A stretch of DNA of 64,000 nucleotides from Sarcodiotheca gaudichaudii (Eukaryota > Rhodophyta > Florideophyceae > Gigartinales > Solieriaceae), in assembly GCA_032355985.1 (NCBI GenBank), contig JAUKVZ010000002.1, positions 310,001-374,000 of the forward strand. Direction: 5' to 3'. The notes under the pieces are model-generated. The model was not told the origin of the DNA. It worked only from the letters and a program-made list of their open reading frames with translations, and did not search any database. Numbering within the stretch: position 1 is the stretch's first letter; every line of letters starts with the position of its first letter. Both the position numbers and the translations under genes were made by a program. Shown in pieces: positions 50,134-59,625 of the stretch.

Positions 50134-51485
50134 ACATGCGATTGATGTACGGACTGATCATGTTGTGCTTGTTCATCACCGCGTGTGCTCCGGAAGGTGA
50201 ACCCGCCCATGAGGAACATGGCGAGGAGATGGCGGCGGATGTGACGAATCGGATCGATATCCCCGCGACCATCCGGAGGAATCTCGGCATCACCTTTTCG
50301 CCAGTCAAGCGCAGGCGGGTCGCGAGCACGATCAGAACGCCGGGCTCTTTTGAGCTGCAGCCGCTGGCGCGCCACGAATACCGGATGACATTGCCCGGGT
50401 GGGTTGAGCTGCTCATTGATCAATATGACCCGGTGGAGCCGGGGGACATTCTGTATCGATTCCGATCACCCGAATGGCCGGAGCTTCAGCACGAAATCAT
50501 TGCCGGCGAGCAGGCGATTGACACGGCTCGCGCGGAGATCGAAGTCGCTCGCACCCGCATCGAAGAGACTGAGAAGCGGCTTGCCGCGATTCAGGAACGG
50601 CTCGAGTCATTGGCGCGGGCAGAGTTTCGCCAGGCGGATCTCGAAGCGGAGGCAATGGCGCTGGAGGCAAGTCTGCCGCGGCTGCAGGCCGAGCTTCAAC
50701 TGGCGAGGACCACACTCACAAACGCCGAACTGACGCGCGAGCATGCGCTTCATCGGGCCTCGGCCGCAACGGGTCTGGAGGAGCAGGAGCTCATCGCGGC
50801 CAACAACCACAGCGACGACTCGCTTCCGCGATATCGCTCGGTCGATTGGATCGAAGTGCGCGCCTCCGAGCGAGGCGTGGTCGAAACGCTTGCAGTGACT
50901 GATGGCGCATTCGTGGAAACGCCTTCGGCTGTGCTTTCGACTGTTGATCCTCAGCGCATACGGTTCCGGGGTCTGGCGCTTCAGGCGGATATGTCACGTT
51001 TATCGACGCTCTCTGATGGCCTGATCGTCCCGCCGGATGCGGCGGGGTTCACCGCAAATGACGCGGTGTCCGCTTCGGTCACACTCGGACTTGAAGCGCA
51101 TCCAGAGCAACGGACAATCACATTGCTGGCGACGCCTTCGGATGTTCGGCCGTGGATGCGTCCCGGCGTGTCCGCGTTTCTGGAGATCGAAGCTTCATCG
51201 ACGGAAGGACCGGCGCTCGCCATTCCCCGGGCGGCCATCGTCCGCGATGGCATCACGCACGTCTTCTTTCGGCGCGATCCGGAGAATCCGAACCAGGCGA
51301 TACGCGTTGAGGCGGACATGGGCGTCAGCGATGGGCGCTGGGTCGAGATCAGAAGCGGCGTCTCTCCAACTGATGAGATCGTGCTGGACGGGGCATACGA
51401 ACTGAAGCTCGCAAGCCAGCAGCAAGGCGAAGCGCCAAAGGGCGGTCATTTTCATTCTGATGGAACATTCCATGGTGATCACTAG
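50130..51485 (+). CDS. Efflux RND periplasmic adaptor (CzcB/CusB family) lipoprotein
   Basis: 451 residues. Lipobox FITAC with Cys19. HlyD/CusB-type order: an N-terminal beta domain (about 60-110), a helical hairpin (about 125-240, Glu/Arg/Ala-rich), a lipoyl/barrel region with YRSVDWIEVRASERGVVETLAVTDG, and a membrane-proximal domain. The C-terminus ends HFHSDGTFHGDH, a His-rich metal-binding tag that is common in CzcB-like proteins. The GTG at 50130 overlaps the upstream stop; an ATG at 50136 is the other choice. It joins the pump to the outer membrane channel. Confidence 0.88.
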   Translation: MNMRLMYGLIMLCLFITACAPEGEPAHEEHGEEMAADVTNRIDIPATIRRNLGITFSPVKRRRVASTIRTPGSFELQPLARHEYRMTLPGWVELLIDQYDPVEPGDILYRFRSPEWPELQHEIIAGEQAIDTARAEIEVARTRIEETEKRLAAIQERLESLARAEFRQADLEAEAMALEASLPRLQAELQLARTTLTNAELTREHALHRASAATGLEEQELIAANNHSDDSLPRYRSVDWIEVRASERGVVETLAVTDGAFVETPSAVLSTVDPQRIRFRGLALQADMSRLSTLSDGLIVPPDAAGFTANDAVSASVTLGLEAHPEQRTITLLATPSDVRPWMRPGVSAFLEIEASSTEGPALAIPRAAIVRDGITHVFFRRDPENPNQAIRVEADMGVSDGRWVEIRSGVSPTDEIVLDGAYELKLASQQQGEAPKGGHFHSDGTFHGDH

Positions 51486-51497
51486 CGGCGCGCATCC

Positions 51498-54400
51498 ATG
51501 CTGAAAAGACTGATTCAAATCTCGATTGACCACGCTTCGCTGGTCCTCGTGCTCGCGGGCGTGCTTCTGATCGTCGCGGGCATTCGGGCGCCGAGCATGC
51601 CGGTGGATGTGTTTCCCGAGCTCAATGCGCCGACCGTCGTGATCATGACGGAGTCGCCCGGACTGGCTGCTGATGAAGTCGAGCAATATGTGACGTTCCC
51701 GATCGAATCGGCAGTCAACGGCATCCCCGGCGTGCGGCGCGTGCGCACCTCCAGCGCGATCGGACTGTCGATCGCCTACGTGGAGTTCGAGTGGGGCAAG
51801 GACATCTATCGAGCGCGCCAACTCGTATCCGAGCGGCTGGACACTGTGCGCGAAGATCTTCCGCTGGGCGCTCACGCAGAGATGACGCCGATCACGTCGA
51901 TCACCGGCGAGATCATGCTGCTTGCCGTGTCGTCTCCCGGCGATGCCCTTTCCCCGCTTGAGTTGCGCGCGTATGCGGAGTTCGACCTTCGCAACAAGCT
52001 GCTGGCGATTCCCGGCGTGGCGCAGGTGTCCGTTATCGGAGGAGAACTGCCCGAGTATCAGGTGCTGGTGGAGCAGAACACACTGCGCCTGTATGACCTG
52101 ACGGTGCATGATGTCGCGGAGGCCGCGGCCGAGTCGCACAGCACGCTCAGCGCCGGCTACCTGACGAATGTGGACGGGCTGGAGCTTCCGATTCGCCAGA
52201 GTGGTCGCGTGCAATCAGTCGAAGATATCTCCGGCACGGTGATACGGCTTCACCATGGCACGCCAGTGACGATTGGCCAGGTGGCGGATGTGCGGCTCGG
52301 CCCGTCACTCAGGCGCGGCGCCGGCGCAGACGGCGGCCATCCTGCAGTGGTGATGACCATTCAGAAAGCGCCCGGCACGAACACGCTGACAGTCACATCT
52401 CATATCGATGACATGCTGGACGCGCTGGCGCCATCCATGCCGCAGGGTGTGCATATCAATCGACAGATCTTTCGCCAATCGGATTTTATTCGGCTCTCGG
52501 TCGACAACGTCGTTCATGCCCTCCGGGACGCGGCGATCATCGTGACGATCATTCTCATCCTCTTTCTGCTGAATATCCGTACGACACTGATCACGCTGAT
52601 GGCGCTCCCGCTATCGCTTGCGACGGGATTGCTGGCGCTTTCCTGGATGGGAGAAACGATCAATGTGATGACGCTCGGCGGTTTCGCAATCGCGATCGGC
52701 TCGCTCGTTGATGATTCGATCATTGATGTCGAAAACGTGTTTCGCCGCCTCAATCAGAATGCGGTGCTGCCGGATGAGAGCCGGGCCTCGAAAGTCGCCG
52801 TCATCTTCGACGCCAGCAATGAGATCCGCCCCGCCATGGTCTTCGCGACCATCATCATTGCGCTCGTCTTCCTGCCGCTGATGTTCCTCGAAGGCATCGA
52901 AGGCCGCTTCTTCCGGCCACTGGGCATCGCATTCGTTGTCTCGCTTATGGCTTCGCTCCTCGTCGCGCTCACCGTGACGCCCGCTCTGTGCAGATATCTC
53001 CTGCATTCGGAACCGACGAGCAGGGAACATCGCGACGCCTTTCTCGTGCGAATCCTTAAGCGAGCGTATGAACCAACACTGCGCGTGGCGCTTCGAGCGA
53101 AGGGGCTCGTGCTTGGAGGCGCAGCGATCGCAACACTCCTGTCGCTCTGGCTCGCCTCCACGTTTGGAGCGTCATTTCTTCCGGAGTTCAATGAAGGCAC
53201 GTTTACAGTCGGGCTCTTTGCGCCTCCCGGAACTTCGTTGCCGACGAGCGATCGAATGGCGTCCGCCGTCGAGCGACAGATCATGGAAGTGGAAGGTGTT
53301 CGAAGCGTGACGCGGCGAACCGGCCGCGCCGAGCGAGACGAACATGCAGAGCCGGTCAGCAATTCTGAGATCGAAGTGACCATCGAGCCTGGATACTCCA
53401 AGCGAGACGTACGTGAAGGAATCCTTTCCATTCTGGAGGGTATTCCCGGCATCACGACGAACGTCGGCCAGCCGATCCAACATCGGCTGAGCCATATTCT
53501 CTCCGGAACGCCTGCCGCGATTGCGATCAATGTCTATGGCGACGATCTTGACACCCTTCGCGTCATTGCTCGCGAGATCGAAGCCGCGATCAAACCGCTT
53601 CCGGGAGCGCGCGATGTGGCGGCGAATCGTGAGATCATGATTCAATCGCTGCCGGTCGAGTATCAACCCGACGCGCTGGCGGCATACGGATTGACTCCGA
53701 AGTCCGCGTCCGATCAAGTGCGTGATGCGATCTTCGGCGTCCAGGTCGCAGAAGTGAATGATGGCCTACGTCGTTACGACATGGTTGTGCGCCTCGATGA
53801 ATCAGAACGCAGCGATGTCCAGGCTCTGAAGAACATCGTGCTTCGCGGCCAGGGTGGCGCACTCGTTCGGCTCGACGAGGTGGCCGTCATCGGGCCGGAG
53901 ATGGCCTCCAATCTGATTGCCAGAGAGAACTCACAACGCAAGGCGGTCGTCTCATTGAACGTCGCAGATGGCTCGAACCTCAGCCATCTCGTCCGCGAAG
54001 TGCGCCAGCGGGTTGATCCGATCGTGCACGGCTACGGCTATTCGGTGAAGTACGGCGGGCAGTTCGAAGCACAGCAATCGGCAAGCGGAACCATCGCCAA
54101 GCTCAGCGCAGTTGTGCTTCTGATCATGATTGTGCTTCTGCACATGGCCATCGGTTCGCTTCGAGTTTCACTGCTCGTGCTCGTGAATCTTCCCCTGGCG
54201 CTGATCGGCGGCATCCTCGCGATCTTTCTGACCGAGTCATCCCATCCAGTCGGAAACTTCCTGGCTCTCTTCGGAATCGGCGCCTACACACCTCCGGTCA
54301 TCTCAATCGCGAGCCTGGTCGGATTCATCACGCTCTTCGGCATTGCCGTGCGGAATGGAATTCTGCTCGTCAACCACTACCGAAGGCTGCTCGATCACGA

Positions 54401-54662
54401 GCATCTGGATCTCCACGAGGCAATCGTGCGCGGCTCTCTTGAGCGACTCATTCCCATCCTCATGACCGCACTCACGGCGGCGCTGGCTTTGATCCCGATC
54501 GTCATCAAGGGCGACAGCCCCGGCAATGAGATTCTGGCGCCGTTGTCCGTGGTCATCCTCGGCGGCCTGCTGACTTCGACGTTTCTGAATCTGGTTGTCG
54601 TGCCCGCCGGCTACGCCATGATCCATCGCAATGATCGTCGACCCGGACGACAGATCGACTGA
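51498..54662 (+). CDS. Heavy-metal efflux RND pump (CzcA/CusA family)
   Basis: 1054 residues, the full length of an RND pump. Twelve predicted helices lie around two large periplasmic loops. Diagnostic HME features are PVDVFPELNAPTVVIMTESPG at the first loop and the proton-relay helix MTLGGFAIAIGSLVDDSIIDVENV, with Asp, Asp and Glu. The periplasmic segment VRTSSAIGLSIAYVEFEWG is typical of CzcA/CusA. Substrate specificity (Zn, Co, Cd, Ni, Cu or Ag) cannot be fixed from these motifs; the His-rich neighbours suggest divalent metals. ATG is 12 bases after the adaptor stop. The operon continues with the His-rich lipoprotein. Confidence 0.93.
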   Translation: MLKRLIQISIDHASLVLVLAGVLLIVAGIRAPSMPVDVFPELNAPTVVIMTESPGLAADEVEQYVTFPIESAVNGIPGVRRVRTSSAIGLSIAYVEFEWGKDIYRARQLVSERLDTVREDLPLGAHAEMTPITSITGEIMLLAVSSPGDALSPLELRAYAEFDLRNKLLAIPGVAQVSVIGGELPEYQVLVEQNTLRLYDLTVHDVAEAAAESHSTLSAGYLTNVDGLELPIRQSGRVQSVEDISGTVIRLHHGTPVTIGQVADVRLGPSLRRGAGADGGHPAVVMTIQKAPGTNTLTVTSHIDDMLDALAPSMPQGVHINRQIFRQSDFIRLSVDNVVHALRDAAIIVTIILILFLLNIRTTLITLMALPLSLATGLLALSWMGETINVMTLGGFAIAIGSLVDDSIIDVENVFRRLNQNAVLPDESRASKVAVIFDASNEIRPAMVFATIIIALVFLPLMFLEGIEGRFFRPLGIAFVVSLMASLLVALTVTPALCRYLLHSEPTSREHRDAFLVRILKRAYEPTLRVALRAKGLVLGGAAIATLLSLWLASTFGASFLPEFNEGTFTVGLFAPPGTSLPTSDRMASAVERQIMEVEGVRSVTRRTGRAERDEHAEPVSNSEIEVTIEPGYSKRDVREGILSILEGIPGITTNVGQPIQHRLSHILSGTPAAIAINVYGDDLDTLRVIAREIEAAIKPLPGARDVAANREIMIQSLPVEYQPDALAAYGLTPKSASDQVRDAIFGVQVAEVNDGLRRYDMVVRLDESERSDVQALKNIVLRGQGGALVRLDEVAVIGPEMASNLIARENSQRKAVVSLNVADGSNLSHLVREVRQRVDPIVHGYGYSVKYGGQFEAQQSASGTIAKLSAVVLLIMIVLLHMAIGSLRVSLLVLVNLPLALIGGILAIFLTESSHPVGNFLALFGIGAYTPPVISIASLVGFITLFGIAVRNGILLVNHYRRLLDHEHLDLHEAIVRGSLERLIPILMTALTAALALIPIVIKGDSPGNEILAPLSVVILGGLLTSTFLNLVVVPAGYAMIHRNDRRPGRQID

Positions 54663-54694
54663 GCGCTCACCCATTGCTCAATGAAAGGACCATC

Positions 54695-55189
54695 ATGCAC
54701 ATGAAGAATTTTCTGATTGTCTCAGCAAGCCTGCTGCTGGTCGGATGCGGGCAGACCTCTCACGATGAGCCCGAAGCGGCGACGTCTCAGAGCACACCAT
54801 CGGGATCCCATACGCATGCCGATGGCACAATGCATGCGGATCATGGCGATCCGGAGCATGAGGAAGTCGATCTCGGCCTTGTGACAATCGGCGACATGGA
54901 GATTGACGTCTCTCAGAGTCACGGCGTCGTGCAGCCCGGCAAGGAATCCCATCTCATCGTCCGGCTTCCCTACTCAGACAACGGCGCCACTGTCGTGCGC
55001 GCATGGCTGGGCGGCGCCGATCGAACGCTCGCATATGTCGGCAAGGGCGCCTATGACCGATCGCGCGATGCGTACGATGTACACGCCCCTGCGCCTGATC
55101 CGCTTCCTGAGGATATCCAGTGGTGGATTGAGATCGAAAGGCCGGCTGGAGAGAAGGCCGTTGGCTCGATCGAGCCGCGACTGGAGTGA
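54695..55189 (+). CDS. His-rich lipoprotein of the metal-efflux operon
   Basis: 164 residues. Lipobox LLVGC with Cys18. Residues 35-60 carry HTHADGTMHADHGDPEHEE, a metal-binding tract that resembles the HFHSDGTFHGDH tail of the adaptor at 50130. The rest is beta-rich (HLIVRLPYSDNGATVVRAW, WWIEIERPAGEK) with no recognised family. AAGGA lies 5 bases before the ATG. Position directly after the pump gene (32 bp) points to a periplasmic metal chaperone or sensor for the pump. Confidence 0.75.
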   Translation: MHMKNFLIVSASLLLVGCGQTSHDEPEAATSQSTPSGSHTHADGTMHADHGDPEHEEVDLGLVTIGDMEIDVSQSHGVVQPGKESHLIVRLPYSDNGATVVRAWLGGADRTLAYVGKGAYDRSRDAYDVHAPAPDPLPEDIQWWIEIERPAGEKAVGSIEPRLE

Positions 55190-55210
55190 TTCTGCCGCAG
55201 TCGAACCACA

Positions 55211-55226
55211 AGCCCTTTAGAGGGCT
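55211..55226. terminator. Weak bidirectional hairpin between convergent genes
   Basis: AGCCCT and AGGGCT pair around TTAG in the 27-bp gap between the metal-efflux lipoprotein and the cardiolipin synthase. No T-run follows on either strand, so termination activity is unsure. It overlaps the synthase stop codon (55217-55219). Confidence 0.3.
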
Positions 55227-56698
55227 GGGCCGAGCATGGCGACTGTGTTATTCCAGAGTCGCCGGAACGGAGGCCACAACTCGACCTCTTCCAGCGTCAC
55301 CGGACGCGATGACTCGATAAACGTCTGCTGACGCTGTCGGAGCGATTCTGTCAATGCTCGATCAACGAGCAACACATTATTCTCGTAGTTCAGTTCGAAG
55401 CTGCGGCGATCCATGTTCGCCGAACCGATGAGCGTCAACTCACCATCGACGGTGAGCGTCTTGGCATGCAGAAGGCCGCCAACATACTCATGAATGCGCA
55501 CGCCGGCCTCCAGCAGATCTGCATAACAGCTTCTGCTCGCGGCCGCGACGAACCATGAGTCATTTCGCGCTGGAAAGACGATCAACGTATCGACACCACG
55601 CCTGGCGCACGCGCACAGAGCGCCCTGCATGGATTCTGTCGGCACGTAATACGGCGTCGTAATGACGATGTCATGGCGAGCTGCATAGATGGTCGACTCA
55701 AACATCTCCGGCATCGCGCTGTAGCGAACGGTCGGCCCCGTGCCGAAGGCTTGTGCAGTGAATCCTTTCTCGAATCGCGGGAAAGGCCGCCGCAGATAGT
55801 CAGAGATGTCTTCGTCCACACTTTCCATCCAATCGGACGCAAAGAGATACTGATTCTGCCTGGCGACCGGTCCGACGATGCGGATCATCGTGTCGACCCA
55901 GGGCGCGAACTTCGGCTTGACGCGAAACTCCGGATCCGCGCAGTTCTGACTGCCGCTGTATGTGATCCAGTCATCGATGACAACATTCTTTCGATGGTTT
56001 CGAAGATCGATGCGGCCATGAAGCGGCCGAAGCAGCGGATTGCCGATTGGCAATGCGACACCCAGCTTGACGCCGGCCTGCCGCATCTGATTCCAGACAT
56101 CCGACTTGATCATTGCGCGCGATCCGAGGCCATCGGCCATGGCGCGGCACGTCACGCCTCGAGCAGCCGCCCGCTTCAGCGCCTCAGCCACCTTCCGACC
56201 GTTGTTGTCAGTCAGCCAGATGTAGAAACACACATGTACGTGATCTGTGGCATTGTCAATATCGGCGACAAGCGCTTCGATGGTGGCATTCGAATCCGCC
56301 ATGAGGCTTGCCGTATTGCCGGCGATCGCGCGGAACCCGTTAATGGACTTCGCAATCGAGTACAGCGGCTCAAAATGCTCCGGAACATCAGATCTGATCT
56401 CCGGCGCATCGGCTCCCTTTGCGCTCGCGGGCTCCGGAAGCTCGTACAGCACGCGCTGCATGCGCTCGATGCGCTTTCTGCCAATGCTCACCTCGCCCAT
56501 CAGCAGATACGCGATGATCCCGACGACCGGAAGCGAGATCATGACAACGATCCAGGCGATACGAGAGGCCGGCTCCCGGTGCGGACGCATCAGCACACGG
56601 AGGACGAGCAGAATGACAACCGAAACGTGCGCAGCGATCGCAATAAGCGAAGTATGCGCGGCAGACGCCAGAACGACACTTAGATCACAACACTGCAT
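55217..56698 (-). CDS. cls: Cardiolipin synthase (phospholipase D family)
   Basis: 493 residues. Two N-terminal membrane helices (about 20-36 and 47-67, with ASRIAWIVVMISLPVVGIIAYLLMGE, the Cls lead) precede two PLD domains. HKD motifs: His235-x-Lys237-x4-Asp242 in NHRKNVVIDDW, and His411-x-Lys413-x4-Asp418 in HAKTLTVDG. It joins two phosphatidylglycerols, or PG and PE, into cardiolipin at the inner membrane. Length and layout match ClsA. It lies 33 bp downstream of PqiB on the same strand, so envelope lipid synthesis is probably co-expressed with lipid transport. Confidence 0.93.
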   Translation of the reverse strand: MQCCDLSVVLASAAHTSLIAIAAHVSVVILLVLRVLMRPHREPASRIAWIVVMISLPVVGIIAYLLMGEVSIGRKRIERMQRVLYELPEPASAKGADAPEIRSDVPEHFEPLYSIAKSINGFRAIAGNTASLMADSNATIEALVADIDNATDHVHVCFYIWLTDNNGRKVAEALKRAAARGVTCRAMADGLGSRAMIKSDVWNQMRQAGVKLGVALPIGNPLLRPLHGRIDLRNHRKNVVIDDWITYSGSQNCADPEFRVKPKFAPWVDTMIRIVGPVARQNQYLFASDWMESVDEDISDYLRRPFPRFEKGFTAQAFGTGPTVRYSAMPEMFESTIYAARHDIVITTPYYVPTESMQGALCACARRGVDTLIVFPARNDSWFVAAASRSCYADLLEAGVRIHEYVGGLLHAKTLTVDGELTLIGSANMDRRSFELNYENNVLLVDRALTESLRQRQQTFIESSRPVTLEEVELWPPFRRLWNNTVAMLGPAL

Positions 56699-56731
56699 GC
56701 GTGTCAGTCATCCTCCCGATTCAGCCGCTAA

Positions 56732-58408
56732 CTAGCTGTCGAAATCCATGTCGCCGCCAGTTGATCGGTTTCTCTTAGGCGCCTGACGCACCGGCGGATC
56801 AGCTTGAGGAGATTCGGTGTTTGAGCCAAGCGCGGGCGACCACTGCAGCCAGTCACCATCCGGCTCCTTGTGCAATGTGAATTCCGCGCCGTTTGCGGCC
56901 GGCGCGCCCATGTCATTCGCGTTCGGCGTCGCGAACGCCACTCCTCCGGCCAGAATGGACTCCAACGATTCTGATTTCACATCAATGCCGCCCAGCCCGC
57001 CATGGATGGACAGGCCGCTTGCATTCCAGAATCGCGTCCGCTCGTGCACGAGATAGGCGAACTCAGGCTCGATGCGTGTGCGAACCGCGACATGCGTGGC
57101 GTCTGCCGCCAGACCGACATCCACAATCGCACCCACCACAACTTCACGGTAATACACCGGAGCGCCGGCGCGCAGCGAACCAGCGCTTTGTCCTTTGAGT
57201 GTGATATGCAGGCCCGGCCCAACGGGATCTGCGCCCGGCCTGCCAGTGAGCCCGGTGAAACTGGATGCGGGAGAGCCATCACCCGGCAGGCAGTCGATAT
57301 GCACGCCATTGATCAGGGTGTCGAGATCGCGAACACCACCGATGCCGATCTCGGGTCGGACGATCCAGAAAGATGTTCCATCCACGGCGAATCGCTTTCC
57401 GGCGGCATTGAGCAGCGCAGAGATGCGAACGCCTTCGAACGCATCCGTGAAATCCATCGCGGTGACGACGCCAATTTTCACACCCTCGTGGCGAATGACT
57501 GTGACCCCCGGCTCGATGCCGCTGGCGTCCTTGAACTCGACCGTGACTGGAGTGGAATTGTGAACATCGAGATCCGGATGGCTGTGAAGCGCAAAGACGG
57601 CGCCATCCGCGACCGGCTGGTTGGCGCCGGCGCCTGCAGGTGAGTGGAATGCGACGCCTCCATCAAGGATGGACTGAAAAGACTTCGTGTCGATGCGAAA
57701 GCCTTCATCGAGCTTGAAGCTTGCGTGAATGCCGCTCATCTCCCAGAAATAGCTGGTGCGCGTGACCAACTCCCGATGATCATCTTCGATGAAGAGACTG
57801 ACGTGTACGGGGCTTGTCGCATCCTTGATCGTGATGCGATCAACCTCGCCAACCCTGGCGCCGCGATAGAGCACAGGAGATCCCACATGCAGCGACCCGA
57901 TTGTCTGCGCCTCGACGGCGATGCGCAAACCCGGCTCGGTGTTCGGCACTGGGGGGCGCTGGGTCAGACCCTGAAACTCAAATGTTGCGTCGCCGTCTCC
58001 GGGAATGCATGCCACGTAGGGGCCTGAGATAAGCGTGTCGAGCGCTCGAATTCCACCGACACCGATCTGCGGCGTCTGAATCCAGAACTGGGTTCCTGCG
58101 GCTGCAAAATCGCTCGCATCGGCGTTCATCCGAATCTGCAGAGTGATCTGCCCCGTCTTTGCGCTGACCTCCACTGAGTCAACGACTCCGATCTCGACGC
58201 CCTCATACTTCAGCGGCGTCTTGTGCTCCACAACACCTTCCGCATTCTCAAATGTCACGGTGATCATCGGGCCGCGGCTGGTCATCGTCTCGTAGAGCAT
58301 CACACCGACGGCGATCGCGGCGACAACTGGCGCAATCCAGATGAAGGAGATCCCGCGCCCGGAAGAGACGCGACCAACGGCAACGGGCTGTTCAGGGGAT
58401 TCGGACAT
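56732..58408 (-). CDS. pqiB: Paraquat-inducible protein B-like MCE protein (PqiB)
   Basis: 558 residues. One N-terminal membrane helix (about 20-42) and a long periplasmic part with MlaD/MCE repeats: VTFENAEGVVEHKTPLKYEGVEIGVVDSV, LYRGARVGEVDRI, VTVIRHEGVKIGVVTAM and VYYREVVVGAIVDVG. PqiB assembles a hexameric tube that carries lipids between the inner and outer membranes. GIRALDTLISGPYVACIPGDG and GVRDLDTLINGVHIDCLPGDG are repeated, which is typical of PqiB. The final 50 residues are charged and unstructured. It starts three bases after PqiA; no PqiC was seen. Confidence 0.93.
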   Translation of the reverse strand: MSESPEQPVAVGRVSSGRGISFIWIAPVVAAIAVGVMLYETMTSRGPMITVTFENAEGVVEHKTPLKYEGVEIGVVDSVEVSAKTGQITLQIRMNADASDFAAAGTQFWIQTPQIGVGGIRALDTLISGPYVACIPGDGDATFEFQGLTQRPPVPNTEPGLRIAVEAQTIGSLHVGSPVLYRGARVGEVDRITIKDATSPVHVSLFIEDDHRELVTRTSYFWEMSGIHASFKLDEGFRIDTKSFQSILDGGVAFHSPAGAGANQPVADGAVFALHSHPDLDVHNSTPVTVEFKDASGIEPGVTVIRHEGVKIGVVTAMDFTDAFEGVRISALLNAAGKRFAVDGTSFWIVRPEIGIGGVRDLDTLINGVHIDCLPGDGSPASSFTGLTGRPGADPVGPGLHITLKGQSAGSLRAGAPVYYREVVVGAIVDVGLAADATHVAVRTRIEPEFAYLVHERTRFWNASGLSIHGGLGGIDVKSESLESILAGGVAFATPNANDMGAPAANGAEFTLHKEPDGDWLQWSPALGSNTESPQADPPVRQAPKRNRSTGGDMDFDS

Positions 58409-58411
58409 GAA

Positions 58412-59575
58412 CTAATCTCCTGCTGACATCCAGATGAGTCTTGGATCGAATGTCATCGCGGCAAGCATCGTAGTGATGACGACGCCGGCAAACAGAATGA
58501 TGCCGGGGCCGGGCGTCACTGTCGCCAATACGCCGAGTTCGGCAAGTGCGATGAGAATGGAGGCGACGAACAGATCGACGAATGACCAGCGGCCGATCGC
58601 CTCCACGATGCGATACAAACGCAGCCGATCTGTCTGCCAGCGCTTCCACCCCAGCCGCACAGACAGAACAAGAAACGACATCGCTATCAGTTTGAACGTG
58701 GGAATCATGATGCTGGCGCAGAAGACCATGACTCCCAGGATGTACTGCCCGCCGGAGGTAAGCTCCAGCACTGAGCCATACACCGTGTCATGATTGACCT
58801 TGCCGTATTCAACGATGTTCAATACCGGCAGGGAATAGGACGGCACAAAGAGAATCGCGGCGGTGAGCAGCAAAGCTTCCGTAGCTGTCAGACTCGTTCG
58901 TCTGCTGACGGGCTTTACGGGCTCCTTCGGCGCCTGGATCGACTCGCGGACAGCATCACTGTCATACGTGATCGACAAGAGAATGGCGACCGCGATCGTT
59001 CCGAGCAGCGGATACCACCCGGGGCCGAAACTGACATTCCCAAAGTTTGAAAGCTTTGCATAGGCGACAGCAATGGCAAGCAGATAGATATCGAGCATTG
59101 CCCACGCGTTGAGCTTCTCCAGAAGCCCCAGGCCTGCTCGATTGCTGTATTCGGGGTGACCGAGACGAATCGGCAGCAGCACGACGATGGCGCCGAGAAA
59201 GATGATGAGCGGCATGATGACGCTGGTCGCGAAGACGAGCGTCGCGACAAACTGCGAATCGTTCTGAAAGAGGCCAATGACACCGCTTACCAGACGATTT
59301 GCATTGGATCTGCCGACGACCTCGAAGACCATGATCGGATAGATGTTCGCCGGGACGAACAGCGCCAGTCCGCAGAACGCCAGCGCCAGCGTCCGATCGA
59401 GAGACTTCACACGATGCTTTCTGATCGTGGTGTCGCAGCGCGCACAGCGCAGCTCATCGCCCGGCTGAAGAGGCTGGTGACGCTGATGGAGGCCGCACGA
59501 TTCGCAATGCGACTCTTCGGTCAGCTGCGTATTTGCTTGCGATTGCGTCACGCTCGTGACAAGTCTCCGCCTCAA
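58412..59575 (-). CDS. pqiA: Paraquat-inducible protein A-like membrane protein (PqiA)
   Basis: 387 residues with two PqiA repeats, each of about four helices. The N-terminal Cys pairs Cys24/Cys27 and Cys44/Cys47 form a small zinc-ribbon or rubredoxin-like site, as in E. coli PqiA. Motifs: FVPANIYPIMVF in the first repeat, FVPSYSLPVLNIVEYG in the second, and ELGVLATVTPGPG near the end. PqiA is the inner membrane partner of the PqiB MCE tube in lipid trafficking. The frame opens with a TTG at 59575; a GTG eight codons on is the other choice. Confidence 0.93.
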   Translation of the reverse strand: MRRRLVTSVTQSQANTQLTEESHCESCGLHQRHQPLQPGDELRCARCDTTIRKHRVKSLDRTLALAFCGLALFVPANIYPIMVFEVVGRSNANRLVSGVIGLFQNDSQFVATLVFATSVIMPLIIFLGAIVVLLPIRLGHPEYSNRAGLGLLEKLNAWAMLDIYLLAIAVAYAKLSNFGNVSFGPGWYPLLGTIAVAILLSITYDSDAVRESIQAPKEPVKPVSRRTSLTATEALLLTAAILFVPSYSLPVLNIVEYGKVNHDTVYGSVLELTSGGQYILGVMVFCASIMIPTFKLIAMSFLVLSVRLGWKRWQTDRLRLYRIVEAIGRWSFVDLFVASILIALAELGVLATVTPGPGIILFAGVVITTMLAAMTFDPRLIWMSAGD

Positions 59576-59625
59576 GGCCCCACGCGGCCATCACACTCAC
59601 CCTGTGAGAATACCGCGCTCGACAC

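Noticed and set aside
55673-56683. 336-residue plus-strand frame opposite the cardiolipin synthase
   Set aside because: Covers both HKD motifs of the real gene on the other strand and has no recognisable domain.
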